From a virus: 45,776 bases of DNA. Every line of letters starts with the position of its first letter. Within the stretch, counting starts at the first letter, position 1. Position numbers and translations under genes: made by a program. Of the stretch, positions 16,067 to 23,930 are shown piece by piece. Below the pieces are notes generated by a model. That model made no database searches, was not told the origin of the DNA, and saw nothing but the letters and a program-made list of their open reading frames with translations. Location of the stretch: positions 1-45,776 of the IMG/VR virus record IMGVR_UViG_3300027743_000041. One strand, written 5' to 3'.

Positions 16067-16079
16067 GAGAAATTAAAAG

Positions 16080-17168
16080 ATGGCAACATATGGCGGTGGA
16101 GGTGGTACAACTCCAGCTACAAGTACTTTTAACTATGATGCATTAGTAAGTACTTCGCTTGCAAATTATCGAAAGACTTTAGTCGATAATATATCAAAGA
16201 CCAATCCGCTTTTTCATGAACTCAAAAAGAAAGATCTTTGGGAATCAGTTGATGGCGGATTGTACATTGCAGAAGATTTGATGTATGCTGTCGGCGGACT
16301 AGAACCATATGATGGTTATGATGAATTGCCTTTAGTCCCAACTGATGGCGTTACTCAAATGCAGGTGGAATGGAGACAATTAGCGACTCCGATTGTTATT
16401 TCTGAAAAGGAAAGAAAGCAGAATAAACAACGAATCGTTAGTCTTCTTGAATCGCGGATTAAAATTGCAGAAATTGGTATGCAAGAGAATTTCACCAAAC
16501 ATTTGCTGCAAGGTAGTCTAGTAGGTTCTGGTGATGATATTCGCGAACCATACAATAATCCTGCAAATGGTGCAAATTCGATAGATCCATTGGGCCGCTG
16601 GGTTATGTATGATCCGACTCAATCTTATACAATTGGAAATATTAACCAGGCGACCAATAGTTGGTGGAGAAATAGAACAAAAACTTCGGCTGCAACAACA
16701 GGACAAGGTTTACTAGCCGAGTTTATGAATCTATATAATGGCTGTAGCAAAGGTCCAGGTGGACCACCAGATTTGATTTGGACAGATCAGATTACTTGGG
16801 AATTAGTCCATACTGCATATATGGACAAATACCGAGCTACTTCCACTGATAATAATTATCCTTTTCCAAATTTCCGATTCTGGAATGCACTAATTGTTTG
16901 GGATGAAGATATTCCAGATGTTGCTGCAAATGGTGGAAAAGGTGCAATGACTGCGGAGACTACGAAAGGTACAGCTTATTTTCTAAATACTCAATTCTTC
17001 AAAATTAAGTATGAATCAGAGACTAACTTTGTAGCAACAGAATTCCAAAAGCCAATAAATCAAGATGTAAAAGGTAAACACATTCTCTGGATGGGGAACA
17101 CCTTGGCGAATAATAGGCGAAAGCAAGGTGTCTTAGGCAACATCGCCAGAACTCTAACATTCTCCTAG
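16080..17168 (+). CDS. Major capsid protein (HK97-fold type, putative)
   Basis: The 362-residue product follows scaffold with an AGGAG ribosome site. An N-terminal Gly-rich stretch is followed by a helix (YRKTLVDNISKTNPLFHEL) and a loop rich in Gly, Tyr and Asp (VGGLEPYDGYDELPLVPTDG). A long spine-type helix follows (KERKQNKQRIVSLLESRIKI). These features match the family of phage capsid proteins with an E-loop and spine helix. It would form the icosahedral shell. A homing endonuclease gene has inserted right after it. Confidence 0.85.
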   Translation: MATYGGGGGTTPATSTFNYDALVSTSLANYRKTLVDNISKTNPLFHELKKKDLWESVDGGLYIAEDLMYAVGGLEPYDGYDELPLVPTDGVTQMQVEWRQLATPIVISEKERKQNKQRIVSLLESRIKIAEIGMQENFTKHLLQGSLVGSGDDIREPYNNPANGANSIDPLGRWVMYDPTQSYTIGNINQATNSWWRNRTKTSAATTGQGLLAEFMNLYNGCSKGPGGPPDLIWTDQITWELVHTAYMDKYRATSTDNNYPFPNFRFWNALIVWDEDIPDVAANGGKGAMTAETTKGTAYFLNTQFFKIKYESETNFVATEFQKPINQDVKGKHILWMGNTLANNRRKQGVLGNIARTLTFS

Positions 17169-17175
17169 GCTTAGA

Positions 17176-17189
17176 GTTCCACGTGGAAC
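17176..17189 (+). repeat. Perfect 14-base palindrome after the capsid gene
   Basis: GTTCCACGTGGAAC is fully self-complementary and abuts the hairpin that precedes the second HNH-AP2 gene. It may help end or stabilise the capsid transcript, or bind a dimeric protein. Confidence 0.6.
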
Positions 17190-17226
17190 GGCCTTTTGTG
17201 CTATACTCTTTGAGGCACAGGAGGCC
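17190..17226 (+). promoter_or_regulatory. SD-sequestering hairpin with internal extended -10, second HNH-AP2 gene
   Basis: GGCCTTTTGTGC (17190-17201) pairs over 12 positions (two G-U) with GCACAGGAGGCC (17215-17226). The right arm contains the full SD AGGAGG (17219-17224), eight bases before ATG 17233, so the folded RNA would hide it. The stem end and loop hold TGCTATACT (17199-17207), an extended -10 element. A transcript beginning near 17214 would lack the left arm and leave the SD free. No good -35 is visible. Confidence 0.65.
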
Positions 17227-17232
17227 CCATCC

Positions 17233-17793
17233 ATGTTACAATTTAAAATATGGAATAAAGAGAAAGAGCAATACGAAATGGTTCTAATTGATGATCAAGA
17301 TTGGCCGAAAATGCAACATATTGTTTGGCATCTTGATAAGTCTGGAGCAGTTAGAACAGCTATTTATATTTCTCCAGGAAAAAGAAAGAATGTGTTTTTG
17401 CACAGATTTATTCTAGGTCTGGAGAAAGATGATAAAGTTGATGTTGATCATATTGATGGAAATAGATTAAATAATCAAAGATCTAATCTGAGAATATGTG
17501 AGCACCATCAGAATAGAGCTAACTCAAAGAAACCTATAAGCAATAAATCTGGTTATAAAGGAGTTACTAAAGTTATTGTTCGAGGTAATATTGAAAAAAT
17601 AGTTTATATGGCGAGTGTAACTTTTAAGAATGAGAGAGTATATCAAGAATATTTTGATAATGTTAAACATGCAGCCAGAGCATATGATATTGCCGCACTA
17701 CAATATTATGGAGAATTTGCCAATTTAAATTTTCCAGCAAGCGATTATATAAACATAGATCCATCTGATGTGGATCTAGAGCAGTTTAACTGA
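17233..17793 (+). CDS. HNH homing endonuclease with AP2 domain, copy 2
   Basis: The 186-residue protein has the classic HNH block VDHIDGNRLNNQRSNLR near residues 75-91. The AP2-type domain runs from SGYKGVTKVIVRGN to FANLNFP. The N-terminal part (about 1-70) is the usual strand-rich lead-in. It sits between the capsid gene and the next head gene. It would cut an allele lacking the insertion, most likely near the capsid gene, and be copied by repair. Its ribosome site is hidden in a stem. Confidence 0.92.
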   Translation: MLQFKIWNKEKEQYEMVLIDDQDWPKMQHIVWHLDKSGAVRTAIYISPGKRKNVFLHRFILGLEKDDKVDVDHIDGNRLNNQRSNLRICEHHQNRANSKKPISNKSGYKGVTKVIVRGNIEKIVYMASVTFKNERVYQEYFDNVKHAARAYDIAALQYYGEFANLNFPASDYINIDPSDVDLEQFN

Positions 17794-17864
17794 AAATTCT
17801 GCGCGAGGTTTCCCAGAGGGATATAACCAAATCCTAGTGCATAACAGAGAGGAATTGAAAAGCT

Positions 17865-18392
17865 ATGAATATGAAATTCTGGAACGCAGGTTCTGGTAAA
17901 GCGGAAGATATAATCCATGCAGTAAAGAATGGAGATACTGTAGTCATAAAGGCTGGTATGACTGTAGTATATGCGATGAACGGAACAGACGATGGATTAA
18001 GTGTAATTCTTCCTCAAAACTCAACCGCGGCTAAAGTTAATGCATTTACTGCTGGAATAGCAGTTCATGATATTCAAGTCGGGCAATTAGAGAATATCCA
18101 AGTTTATGGATTTAATCGGAAAACTCTAGTTGTCAGAGGAACTAGAGCAGCAAGTACTGATGCATGGCCGACAATGGCATCAATAGGCGTTGCAGAAGCA
18201 TTAACTTTGAATAGTTTAGTAAATGCAATGCAACCAGGTGGAACAATTGCAGCAGGAAATATTCAACCATTTGCAGTTGCGGCTGAACAAATTGCAGCAG
18301 GTCCAACATTAGCGGCGACTAATAATGGAGGAAATCCTGGATCAGCCACCGTTTATTATCAAGCAATCAAGAGCTTTTTGAGATTCTTATAG
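17865..18392 (+). CDS. Putative head decoration or capsid-stabilising protein
   Basis: The 175-residue product is rich in Ala, Gly, Val and Thr and probably mostly beta strand (VVIKAGMTVVYAMNGTDDG). It follows the capsid gene once the inserted HNH gene is ignored. This is the usual slot for decoration proteins, but no motif proves it. The ribosome site (AGAGAGG) is 13 bases from ATG. The gene ends inside a hairpin (CTTATAG-CAAAG-CTATAAG) that includes the stop codon. Confidence 0.5.
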   Translation: MNMKFWNAGSGKAEDIIHAVKNGDTVVIKAGMTVVYAMNGTDDGLSVILPQNSTAAKVNAFTAGIAVHDIQVGQLENIQVYGFNRKTLVVRGTRAASTDAWPTMASIGVAEALTLNSLVNAMQPGGTIAAGNIQPFAVAAEQIAAGPTLAATNNGGNPGSATVYYQAIKSFLRFL

Positions 18393-18468
18393 CAAAGCTA
18401 TAAGATGAGAACTAGCCTGCGGTCCTCCTTAATCTTTCCCCGAAAGATATTGAATCGTGGGCTAGTTC
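18386..18468 (+). other. Structured RNA region between head gene and glycosyltransferase gene
   Basis: A first hairpin CTTATAG-CAAAG-CTATAAG (18386-18404) overlaps the stop codon. A nine-base stem GAACTAGCC (18409-18417) with GGCTAGTTC (18460-18468) follows, enclosing an inner hairpin TCTTTC-CCC-GAAAGA (18433-18447). The enclosed loop also holds CCTCCTTA (18424-18431), the complement of a full SD and identical to the usual 3' end of 16S rRNA. It may be a terminator or processing structure. Confidence 0.5.
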
Positions 18469-18493
18469 AAAATTTTAAGTTTAAAATGAGAAA

Positions 18494-19228
18494 ATGAGCA
18501 AAACACTAGTTGCTGTCAACATATTGGATACAGTAAAGGCAGAAATCTATGGCTCACACTGTCAAGAATGGTTTAGACTGGGTAGATCTAGTCCTGATGA
18601 TTTTATTCTTTTTTATCCAAATCGCTTTAGTATTGATAATGCACGAAACCAAGCCGCAAATTTTGCATTACGGAATGAATGTAACTACTTGTATTTCATA
18701 GATGATGATATAATACTAACACCTAAAACTTATCAATCACTTCAGGAAGCGTTAACAACTGCCGATGCTCATATAGCTCAAGCCTTAACATTTATTCGGG
18801 GTTATCCATTCAATCCGATGATGTTTCAAAAAAGCAAAACAGTTAATGCCAGCGGACATTATCAATTGGACTTTTATACGGATTATGAGACAAATATAAG
18901 CCAGAATGGACTTGTTGCGGCGGATGCTGTTGGATTCTCTTGTGTACTTATTGATATCGAAAATACAATAAAAAAGATAAATCCTCCGTATTTTGTGACT
19001 AGTGCATTAACAACAGAAGATATATATTTCTGCCTAAAATTAAAAGACAAGTTAGGTGATTTAGTTAAATTTGTAGTAGATACTAAAGTTCCAACAGGAC
19101 ATCTTTTAAGTCCAGAAGCTGTTTCAGTACATAATATTACTGAGATTCAAGAACACTATAAAGTTAAATCTAATCCGAAAGACCGAGGAGAGGAGTATAA
19201 AGAGCGATGTCTGAAACAATTCCAGTAG
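18494..19228 (+). CDS. Glycosyltransferase, GT-A type (family 2-like)
   Basis: The 244-residue protein has the GT-A pattern: an N-terminal strand (TLVAVNILDTV), an ARNQAA helix at 50-55 and the metal-binding stretch YLYFIDDDI with DDD at 70-72. The later segment LTTEDIYFCLKLKDKLG resembles the ED acceptor-side motif. It would transfer a sugar from a nucleotide donor. It overlaps the methyltransferase gene by 22 bases, so the pair is co-translated. The location inside the virion module suggests modification of a virion protein or of host surface sugars, but the substrate is unknown. Confidence 0.75.
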   Translation: MSKTLVAVNILDTVKAEIYGSHCQEWFRLGRSSPDDFILFYPNRFSIDNARNQAANFALRNECNYLYFIDDDIILTPKTYQSLQEALTTADAHIAQALTFIRGYPFNPMMFQKSKTVNASGHYQLDFYTDYETNISQNGLVAADAVGFSCVLIDIENTIKKINPPYFVTSALTTEDIYFCLKLKDKLGDLVKFVVDTKVPTGHLLSPEAVSVHNITEIQEHYKVKSNPKDRGEEYKERCLKQFQ

Positions 19229-19803
19229 TTGAAATAGATGAAATAATCAAGAAAATTGCAGATAGCAACGCACCAATTAAACTAAATGTGGGTTGCGGGG
19301 ACAATAAATTAGAAGGATATGTAAATATTGATGTGAATCCAAACAATAAACCAGACATCGCCTTGGATATAACCAAAAGATTACCATTGCCAGATGGATG
19401 CGTTGATGAAATAGTGATGTTTCACACGATAGAGCATATCGAAGAGAAATTTCACTCAGGCATTCTTTCTGAATTTCACAGGGTTTTGAAGCCATTAACC
19501 GGGGTTTTGTACATCTCTTATCCGGAGTTTTCAATTTGCGCAAATAACTACATTACGAATAAGAGTGGAATGAAAGATTTCTGGAAGCATACAATTTACG
19601 GATTACAAAGGGCGGCTGGAGATTATCATGTAGCTCTAATGGATACGATAATCTTTGTTGATTTACTTCAAGAATGTGGCTTTCAAAATATTCAATACCA
19701 GGAAGAATGCGGCGAGCATTATAATACAATAGTTAGAGCAATGCCAGGTGCGATTCCTCAGACTTATGAAGATAATCTCAGTGAATACGTTTTTGCAAGA
19801 TAA
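19207..19803 (+). CDS. SAM-dependent methyltransferase, class I
   Basis: The 198-residue protein shows motif I KLNVGCGDN (25-33), an acidic residue after the second strand (YVNIDV), and FHTIEHI (72-78) followed by FHRVLKP, the pattern of the type 11 family. It overlaps the glycosyltransferase gene. Such pairs often decorate and then cap a sugar. No DNA-methylase catalytic motif (NPPY or DPPY) is seen, so DNA is an unlikely substrate. Start ATG 19207 has purine-rich GGAGAGGAG upstream. Confidence 0.8.
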   Translation: MSETIPVVEIDEIIKKIADSNAPIKLNVGCGDNKLEGYVNIDVNPNNKPDIALDITKRLPLPDGCVDEIVMFHTIEHIEEKFHSGILSEFHRVLKPLTGVLYISYPEFSICANNYITNKSGMKDFWKHTIYGLQRAAGDYHVALMDTIIFVDLLQECGFQNIQYQEECGEHYNTIVRAMPGAIPQTYEDNLSEYVFAR

Positions 19804-19815
19804 GGAGAAAAGAAT

Positions 19816-20010
19816 ATGCCAGATAATGAAACACTAGCCTTTAGACTTAAAACTGCGATTGAACAGATCAGATATCTTGACTCTGAGGATCACCAGAGAT
19901 TAATGGAAATAGTTTTTGATTTAGATCCGAAAAGAGACAGGTCAATCGAAGAAAAACTGAGAGATGCTGAAGATCTAAGAAGAAAAGGTTATATTTCTCC
20001 AAGAAAATGA
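19816..20010 (+). CDS. Small helical protein, 64 aa
   Basis: The gene begins after an AAGGAGA ribosome site and its stop overlaps the following ATG. The product is helical and charged, ending in EEKLRDAEDLRRKGYISPRK. No family was recognised. Coupling to the adaptor gene suggests a structural or assembly role. Confidence 0.5.
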   Translation: MPDNETLAFRLKTAIEQIRYLDSEDHQRLMEIVFDLDPKRDRSIEEKLRDAEDLRRKGYISPRK

Positions 20011-20630
20011 CCCGTAAGCAGATAGCAGATAAGGTTAGAGATAATCTTAACGATTTAGGTATAACCTATTATTTGATTGATGATATCAATGATTCAATTC
20101 AAGATGGTTATAATGAAGTAGCTGTCTATGCAGAATGTATAGAGAAGAATACTTCAATAACACTCGCGCCTGATACAGTATACTATGACTTATCAATTCT
20201 GATCCCAGATTATTATCGGATAATGTTCGTTTATCACAATAAATTTAATTTCTTTTTGACTCCAACCCCGGATCGGGAAATGATTTCGGGGGATAGTTAT
20301 TGGGAATTAGCTAATACACAAGAGAGAAGTTATACAATTATCGGACCTAAATATCTAGGGATCTCTGGAACATCATCGAATCCAGTTGGTTCTCTCCGAA
20401 TAGATTATAAAGCGCAGGCTGATATCTTAACAGATAATATTGCTCCAAAAATACTTCCGGCATTTCAGCAATTACTTGAAGATTATGCAACAGGTGATAT
20501 GTTAGATCAGAATCAAGAATATACTAAAGCGGGTAAATATTGGGGAAATTATAATTTAAAGTTGGAAGAATATAGAAGAAAGATTCAGCTATTGAGTAAA
20601 GCTGATAGAGTATTCACGAGATCAAGTTAG
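20007..20630 (+). CDS. Head-tail adaptor-like protein, 207 aa (copy 1)
   Basis: The N-terminal helices (IADKVRDNLNDLGITYYLIDD) lead into a strand region and a C-terminal helix bundle (ILPAFQQLLEDYATGDML ... NLKLEEYRRKI). This is the usual pattern of adaptor or neck proteins under the portal. A longer protein with the same plan is encoded at 22924. The gene follows head genes and precedes fibre genes, as expected. Specific family membership is inferred from layout. Confidence 0.55.
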   Translation: MTRKQIADKVRDNLNDLGITYYLIDDINDSIQDGYNEVAVYAECIEKNTSITLAPDTVYYDLSILIPDYYRIMFVYHNKFNFFLTPTPDREMISGDSYWELANTQERSYTIIGPKYLGISGTSSNPVGSLRIDYKAQADILTDNIAPKILPAFQQLLEDYATGDMLDQNQEYTKAGKYWGNYNLKLEEYRRKIQLLSKADRVFTRSS

Positions 20631-20643
20631 AGGAAAATAGAAA

Positions 20644-21777
20644 ATGTCAATTCTGCATGCATTCAAAAGTGCTAGACCAAATTCGGCTGACTCGAATATA
20701 GTTTCTTCCAATGCCTGGAATAATGATCATGTAGTTACAGATATTGAAACAACGGGCGGAAATTTTAAGTGGGATAATACTATAAAGAGAATCGCAATTG
20801 GATTTTCTGGAATTTATACTTCAGTTCGCGCAACAGTGATGGAATCTGCAATTGTTACTAGTTGGGCAGGTTTGACAAAATTATGGTATGCAATGAGGAT
20901 AAATGTTAATAATTTTCCAAGTAATGCAGAATTTGGCTCTGATCTAGCACCGATTCCTCAGGGAATAACTGGATCAATGGATATTCCAGCTAGTGTAACA
21001 TTTGCTAATCATGGTGCCGGTGTTGCAGGTTATGCAAGAAGTGCTTCTACAGCATTAGGTGGAGTTGGTACATTTGGCGCAGGATTAGTAGCTGCTAATT
21101 CAGTTATTGGAGCTTGGGGTGCAAATCTATTAGTTTCAAATACAGCAACAATTCATAATCCAGTAAGCCATGCTAATCCTCCAGGTCCAGGTTATAATTT
21201 AACCAATCTTTATGGAATAGAAATAGATAATGGAGTACATCCGTTAGCTGGTGGTGGAACTCCGAATATATCTGGACGTGGAATCTATATGGTTATTGGT
21301 GGCAGTATTCAACCATTAGCAGCGGTTTATAATTGCATTGATATGGATAATGTCAATTTTGCTGCTTGTAGATGGAATAATGCAATCAATATTTCTGATG
21401 GTGTAGCAGCAACCGGCTTAAATCTAGGAACTGCAACTCAAGGAACTGAATCAGGTTCACAACCGATTAAGTTTAAATCAAGAGATAGTGTTGGAACAGT
21501 AAATTACTCTCAGATATTTAGTAATGCAGGTGGAGATTTCATAATGCTACCTGCTAATGGTCATCTAATAGTTTCTACTGATTCAGATGGTAGTCCAATA
21601 ACGATGGTTGGGCTTGGACAATTTCGAGTAGCTAAAAAGTTAATTTTTGATAAATTAACTCCTCCCGCTACAGCAGCAGGACCAGGTGATATAGGGCATA
21701 TATTATATGACGATAACTTCTTGTATATTAGGGTAAATGCTACAACTTGGAAGAGAACTCCATTAAGCACTTGGTAG
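20644..21777 (+). CDS. Fibre-like or collar protein, 377 aa (tandem paralogue 1)
   Basis: The N-terminus, with HAFKSARPNSADSNIVSSNAWNNDHVV split over residues 5-31, resembles the short module seen at the head of many phage fibre proteins. The centre is Gly/Ala/Asn-rich and probably beta structured. The last 45 residues contain a short end segment, FLYIRVNATTWKRTPL. Its neighbour at 21787 aligns with it from end to end. It is probably a receptor-binding or tail-decoration protein. Ten bases separate the two paralogues. Confidence 0.65.
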   Translation: MSILHAFKSARPNSADSNIVSSNAWNNDHVVTDIETTGGNFKWDNTIKRIAIGFSGIYTSVRATVMESAIVTSWAGLTKLWYAMRINVNNFPSNAEFGSDLAPIPQGITGSMDIPASVTFANHGAGVAGYARSASTALGGVGTFGAGLVAANSVIGAWGANLLVSNTATIHNPVSHANPPGPGYNLTNLYGIEIDNGVHPLAGGGTPNISGRGIYMVIGGSIQPLAAVYNCIDMDNVNFAACRWNNAINISDGVAATGLNLGTATQGTESGSQPIKFKSRDSVGTVNYSQIFSNAGGDFIMLPANGHLIVSTDSDGSPITMVGLGQFRVAKKLIFDKLTPPATAAGPGDIGHILYDDNFLYIRVNATTWKRTPLSTW

Positions 21778-21786
21778 GATATTAAA

Positions 21787-22908
21787 ATGGCTATCAAACA
21801 TTCATTCGTAAGCCTCAGACCAGATTCAACTGATCCAACAAAGATCAAAGCATCTAATTGGAATCAAGATCATGTAGTTGAAGATATAGTAGCCACCGGC
21901 GGTAATTTTTATTGGGATAATACTCTTAATGTTTTGAAAATTGGTTATGCAGGAATATATTCAGGAATCAGGGCTGCGGCAATCGCGGTTAAAAATTTAG
22001 GTCCAGATTGGGCAACAATTAATAGAGTTTGGGATTGTGTCAGAATTGCTATAAATGGATTTCCTGAAAATGCACAATTAGGTTCAGACCTAGTCTCTTG
22101 TTCTAGTGCAATAACTGGTGCTATAGATGTTCCAAGTAATTCTGCATTTAGTGGAGGAATTGGAGTTTCAGGTTATTCAAGAATTTCAGCAACTACAGGT
22201 GGAGGAGCAGTTGGATTATTTGGTGCTGGATTATGTGGAGTAGATGGTGCTGCTGGAACATGGGGAATTAATGTAGTAGCGACTAATTCATCAACTTGCC
22301 ATAATACAATTTCACATTCAGCACCTCCAGAACATAGTTATACAAATACTAATATCTTTGGAATGGAAGTTGACTGCAAAATAAACGCGGCTGATTCAGG
22401 AAATACTAACGTAACTTGCAGAGGATTATTCCTAGCTTATGATGCAACTGTAGCTAATCCACATCCAGATGTATATGCAATTGATGTATACAGTCATACT
22501 CAGCCGCAGAAATGGAAAGTTGGATATCGAACTGATGATGCATCATGTATTAAAGGAATGAGTATTGGAACTGCAGCTTTAGGAAATAATACCGGATCTC
22601 AACCAATTGAATTTAGATCTCGTGATGCAAGTGGTGTTGAGAAAGATAGTGAAATAATTCAAGATCCTAATGGTGTATTAACGTTTAGAACTGGAATGGG
22701 ATCATTCCAAGATGCTGCTGGTGTTGCACATTTGCAATATTTCGGTGGTCAAATACAGTTTTTAGCTAAACCAATATTTCCAACATTAGCACCGCCTGCG
22801 AGTGCGACTGCTTCTGGAATAAAAGGCGAAATTAGATATGCAAACGGATTTATATATGTTTGTGTAAATACGGATTCATGGCAGAGAGTAGCAATCGCCG
22901 CTTGGTAA
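21787..22908 (+). CDS. Fibre-like or collar protein, 373 aa (tandem paralogue 2)
   Basis: Like its upstream neighbour it begins with a WNQDHVV block, shares GGNFYWDNT and GYAGIYSGIRA with it, and ends in FIYVCVNTDSWQRVAI. The middle parts differ most. The tandem arrangement points to duplication followed by divergence, as seen in receptor-binding genes. The protein would be part of the tail or collar. Confidence 0.65.
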   Translation: MAIKHSFVSLRPDSTDPTKIKASNWNQDHVVEDIVATGGNFYWDNTLNVLKIGYAGIYSGIRAAAIAVKNLGPDWATINRVWDCVRIAINGFPENAQLGSDLVSCSSAITGAIDVPSNSAFSGGIGVSGYSRISATTGGGAVGLFGAGLCGVDGAAGTWGINVVATNSSTCHNTISHSAPPEHSYTNTNIFGMEVDCKINAADSGNTNVTCRGLFLAYDATVANPHPDVYAIDVYSHTQPQKWKVGYRTDDASCIKGMSIGTAALGNNTGSQPIEFRSRDASGVEKDSEIIQDPNGVLTFRTGMGSFQDAAGVAHLQYFGGQIQFLAKPIFPTLAPPASATASGIKGEIRYANGFIYVCVNTDSWQRVAIAAW

Positions 22909-22923
22909 TTTAAGGTTAAATAT

Positions 22924-23775
22924 ATGTTATGGACAACTGAATATTTAGCCCGAATTACATTAGAAGCGGAAATTGAAATTTCGCGCGAGCTAAATTGTAT
23001 CATTGACAGATATTCAATCGGTATTGAACAATTTCAGGCTGAATACGTACTACCAGATTACATAACTAATATCCGTCGAATATTGTGGAAAGGTTATAGA
23101 TTAGACCCGGTTTCTGGATCTAGAAGAGATGAATGGCCTGCAACTGTAACTGGAATACCTTCATCTACTGTTAACCAAAGCGTGTTTGATCCATTAGTTT
23201 TTGGTGATGCAATTGTATTTGATAATGAATTAATAGTTAATTATGCCGGCGGCGCTTATGAGAATACCGCTTATGGTATTGAATTCGATATTGATGCACT
23301 TTCAGTTTTATATGGACCAACCGCAGCTAGACCAATGGAGTATTATTATTCTGGTTTTGGGGAAAATACTGTTAGATTTAATCCAGTACCAAATGAGTAT
23401 GTTGGTTATTATGGGTCTGGACTTTACGGAATAAATATTCCAAACGCCGTGGTTGTTGAATTCTATAGAGTAGCAGACGGCGTTAATTTTCTAATTCCGG
23501 AATATATTCGGAGAAGAACTATAAAATGTTATGTCTTAATGAAAGCATTCCAGAAAGAAGGAGACGGCCAGAATTTAAAAGCTGCCGGTTACTGGACACA
23601 AAGATATACTGCTGCATTAACGCGGGCTAAATTTATTGTCGATAATATCTACCGCGCGAATAAGAATGCTCGTGGAGAGAATTTCAATAAGGAATTAGAA
23701 AAAGCATACTTGAGAAAACGAGGCCCGTTGCCTTCAAATTACGGAATACCTCTAGGATATGGAGATTATGATTAA
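22924..23775 (+). CDS. Adaptor/neck-like protein, 283 aa (copy 2)
   Basis: The protein has N-terminal helices (TLEAEIEISRELNCIIDRYS) and a strand-rich centre with many Tyr and Gly. Its C-terminal helices (YIRRRTIKCYVLMKAFQKEG ... YWTQRYTAALTRAKFIV) match the plan of the 207-residue protein at 20007. It is likely part of the neck below the portal. Its position after the two fibre-like genes gives an adaptor-fibre-fibre-adaptor order. Confidence 0.5.
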   Translation: MLWTTEYLARITLEAEIEISRELNCIIDRYSIGIEQFQAEYVLPDYITNIRRILWKGYRLDPVSGSRRDEWPATVTGIPSSTVNQSVFDPLVFGDAIVFDNELIVNYAGGAYENTAYGIEFDIDALSVLYGPTAARPMEYYYSGFGENTVRFNPVPNEYVGYYGSGLYGINIPNAVVVEFYRVADGVNFLIPEYIRRRTIKCYVLMKAFQKEGDGQNLKAAGYWTQRYTAALTRAKFIVDNIYRANKNARGENFNKELEKAYLRKRGPLPSNYGIPLGYGDYD

Positions 23776-23923
23776 TTTAGAGACATATTTGAGATCTTAT
23801 CTGGCAGATCCTCTAACTGTTCCAGTATATTCTCCAGTGATATTAACAGGCGCGGTCGGAAATTCAAATCCTTTACTTGACTATCTGCGAAAATATTTAG
23901 CAGATCCTTTGAATATTAGCTGA
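23768..23923 (+). CDS. Small protein, 51 aa, with internal duplication
   Basis: ATG 23768 overlaps the end of the adaptor gene by eight bases and has GGAG three bases upstream. The stop is at 23921. The product repeats a motif at both ends: YLRSYLADPLTV near 7-18 and YLRKYLADPLNI near 39-50, with a Gly/Pro/Val linker. The two copies suggest a duplicated binding peptide. No family was recognised. Confidence 0.5.
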   Translation: MINLETYLRSYLADPLTVPVYSPVILTGAVGNSNPLLDYLRKYLADPLNIS

Positions 23924-23930
23924 AATTAAA

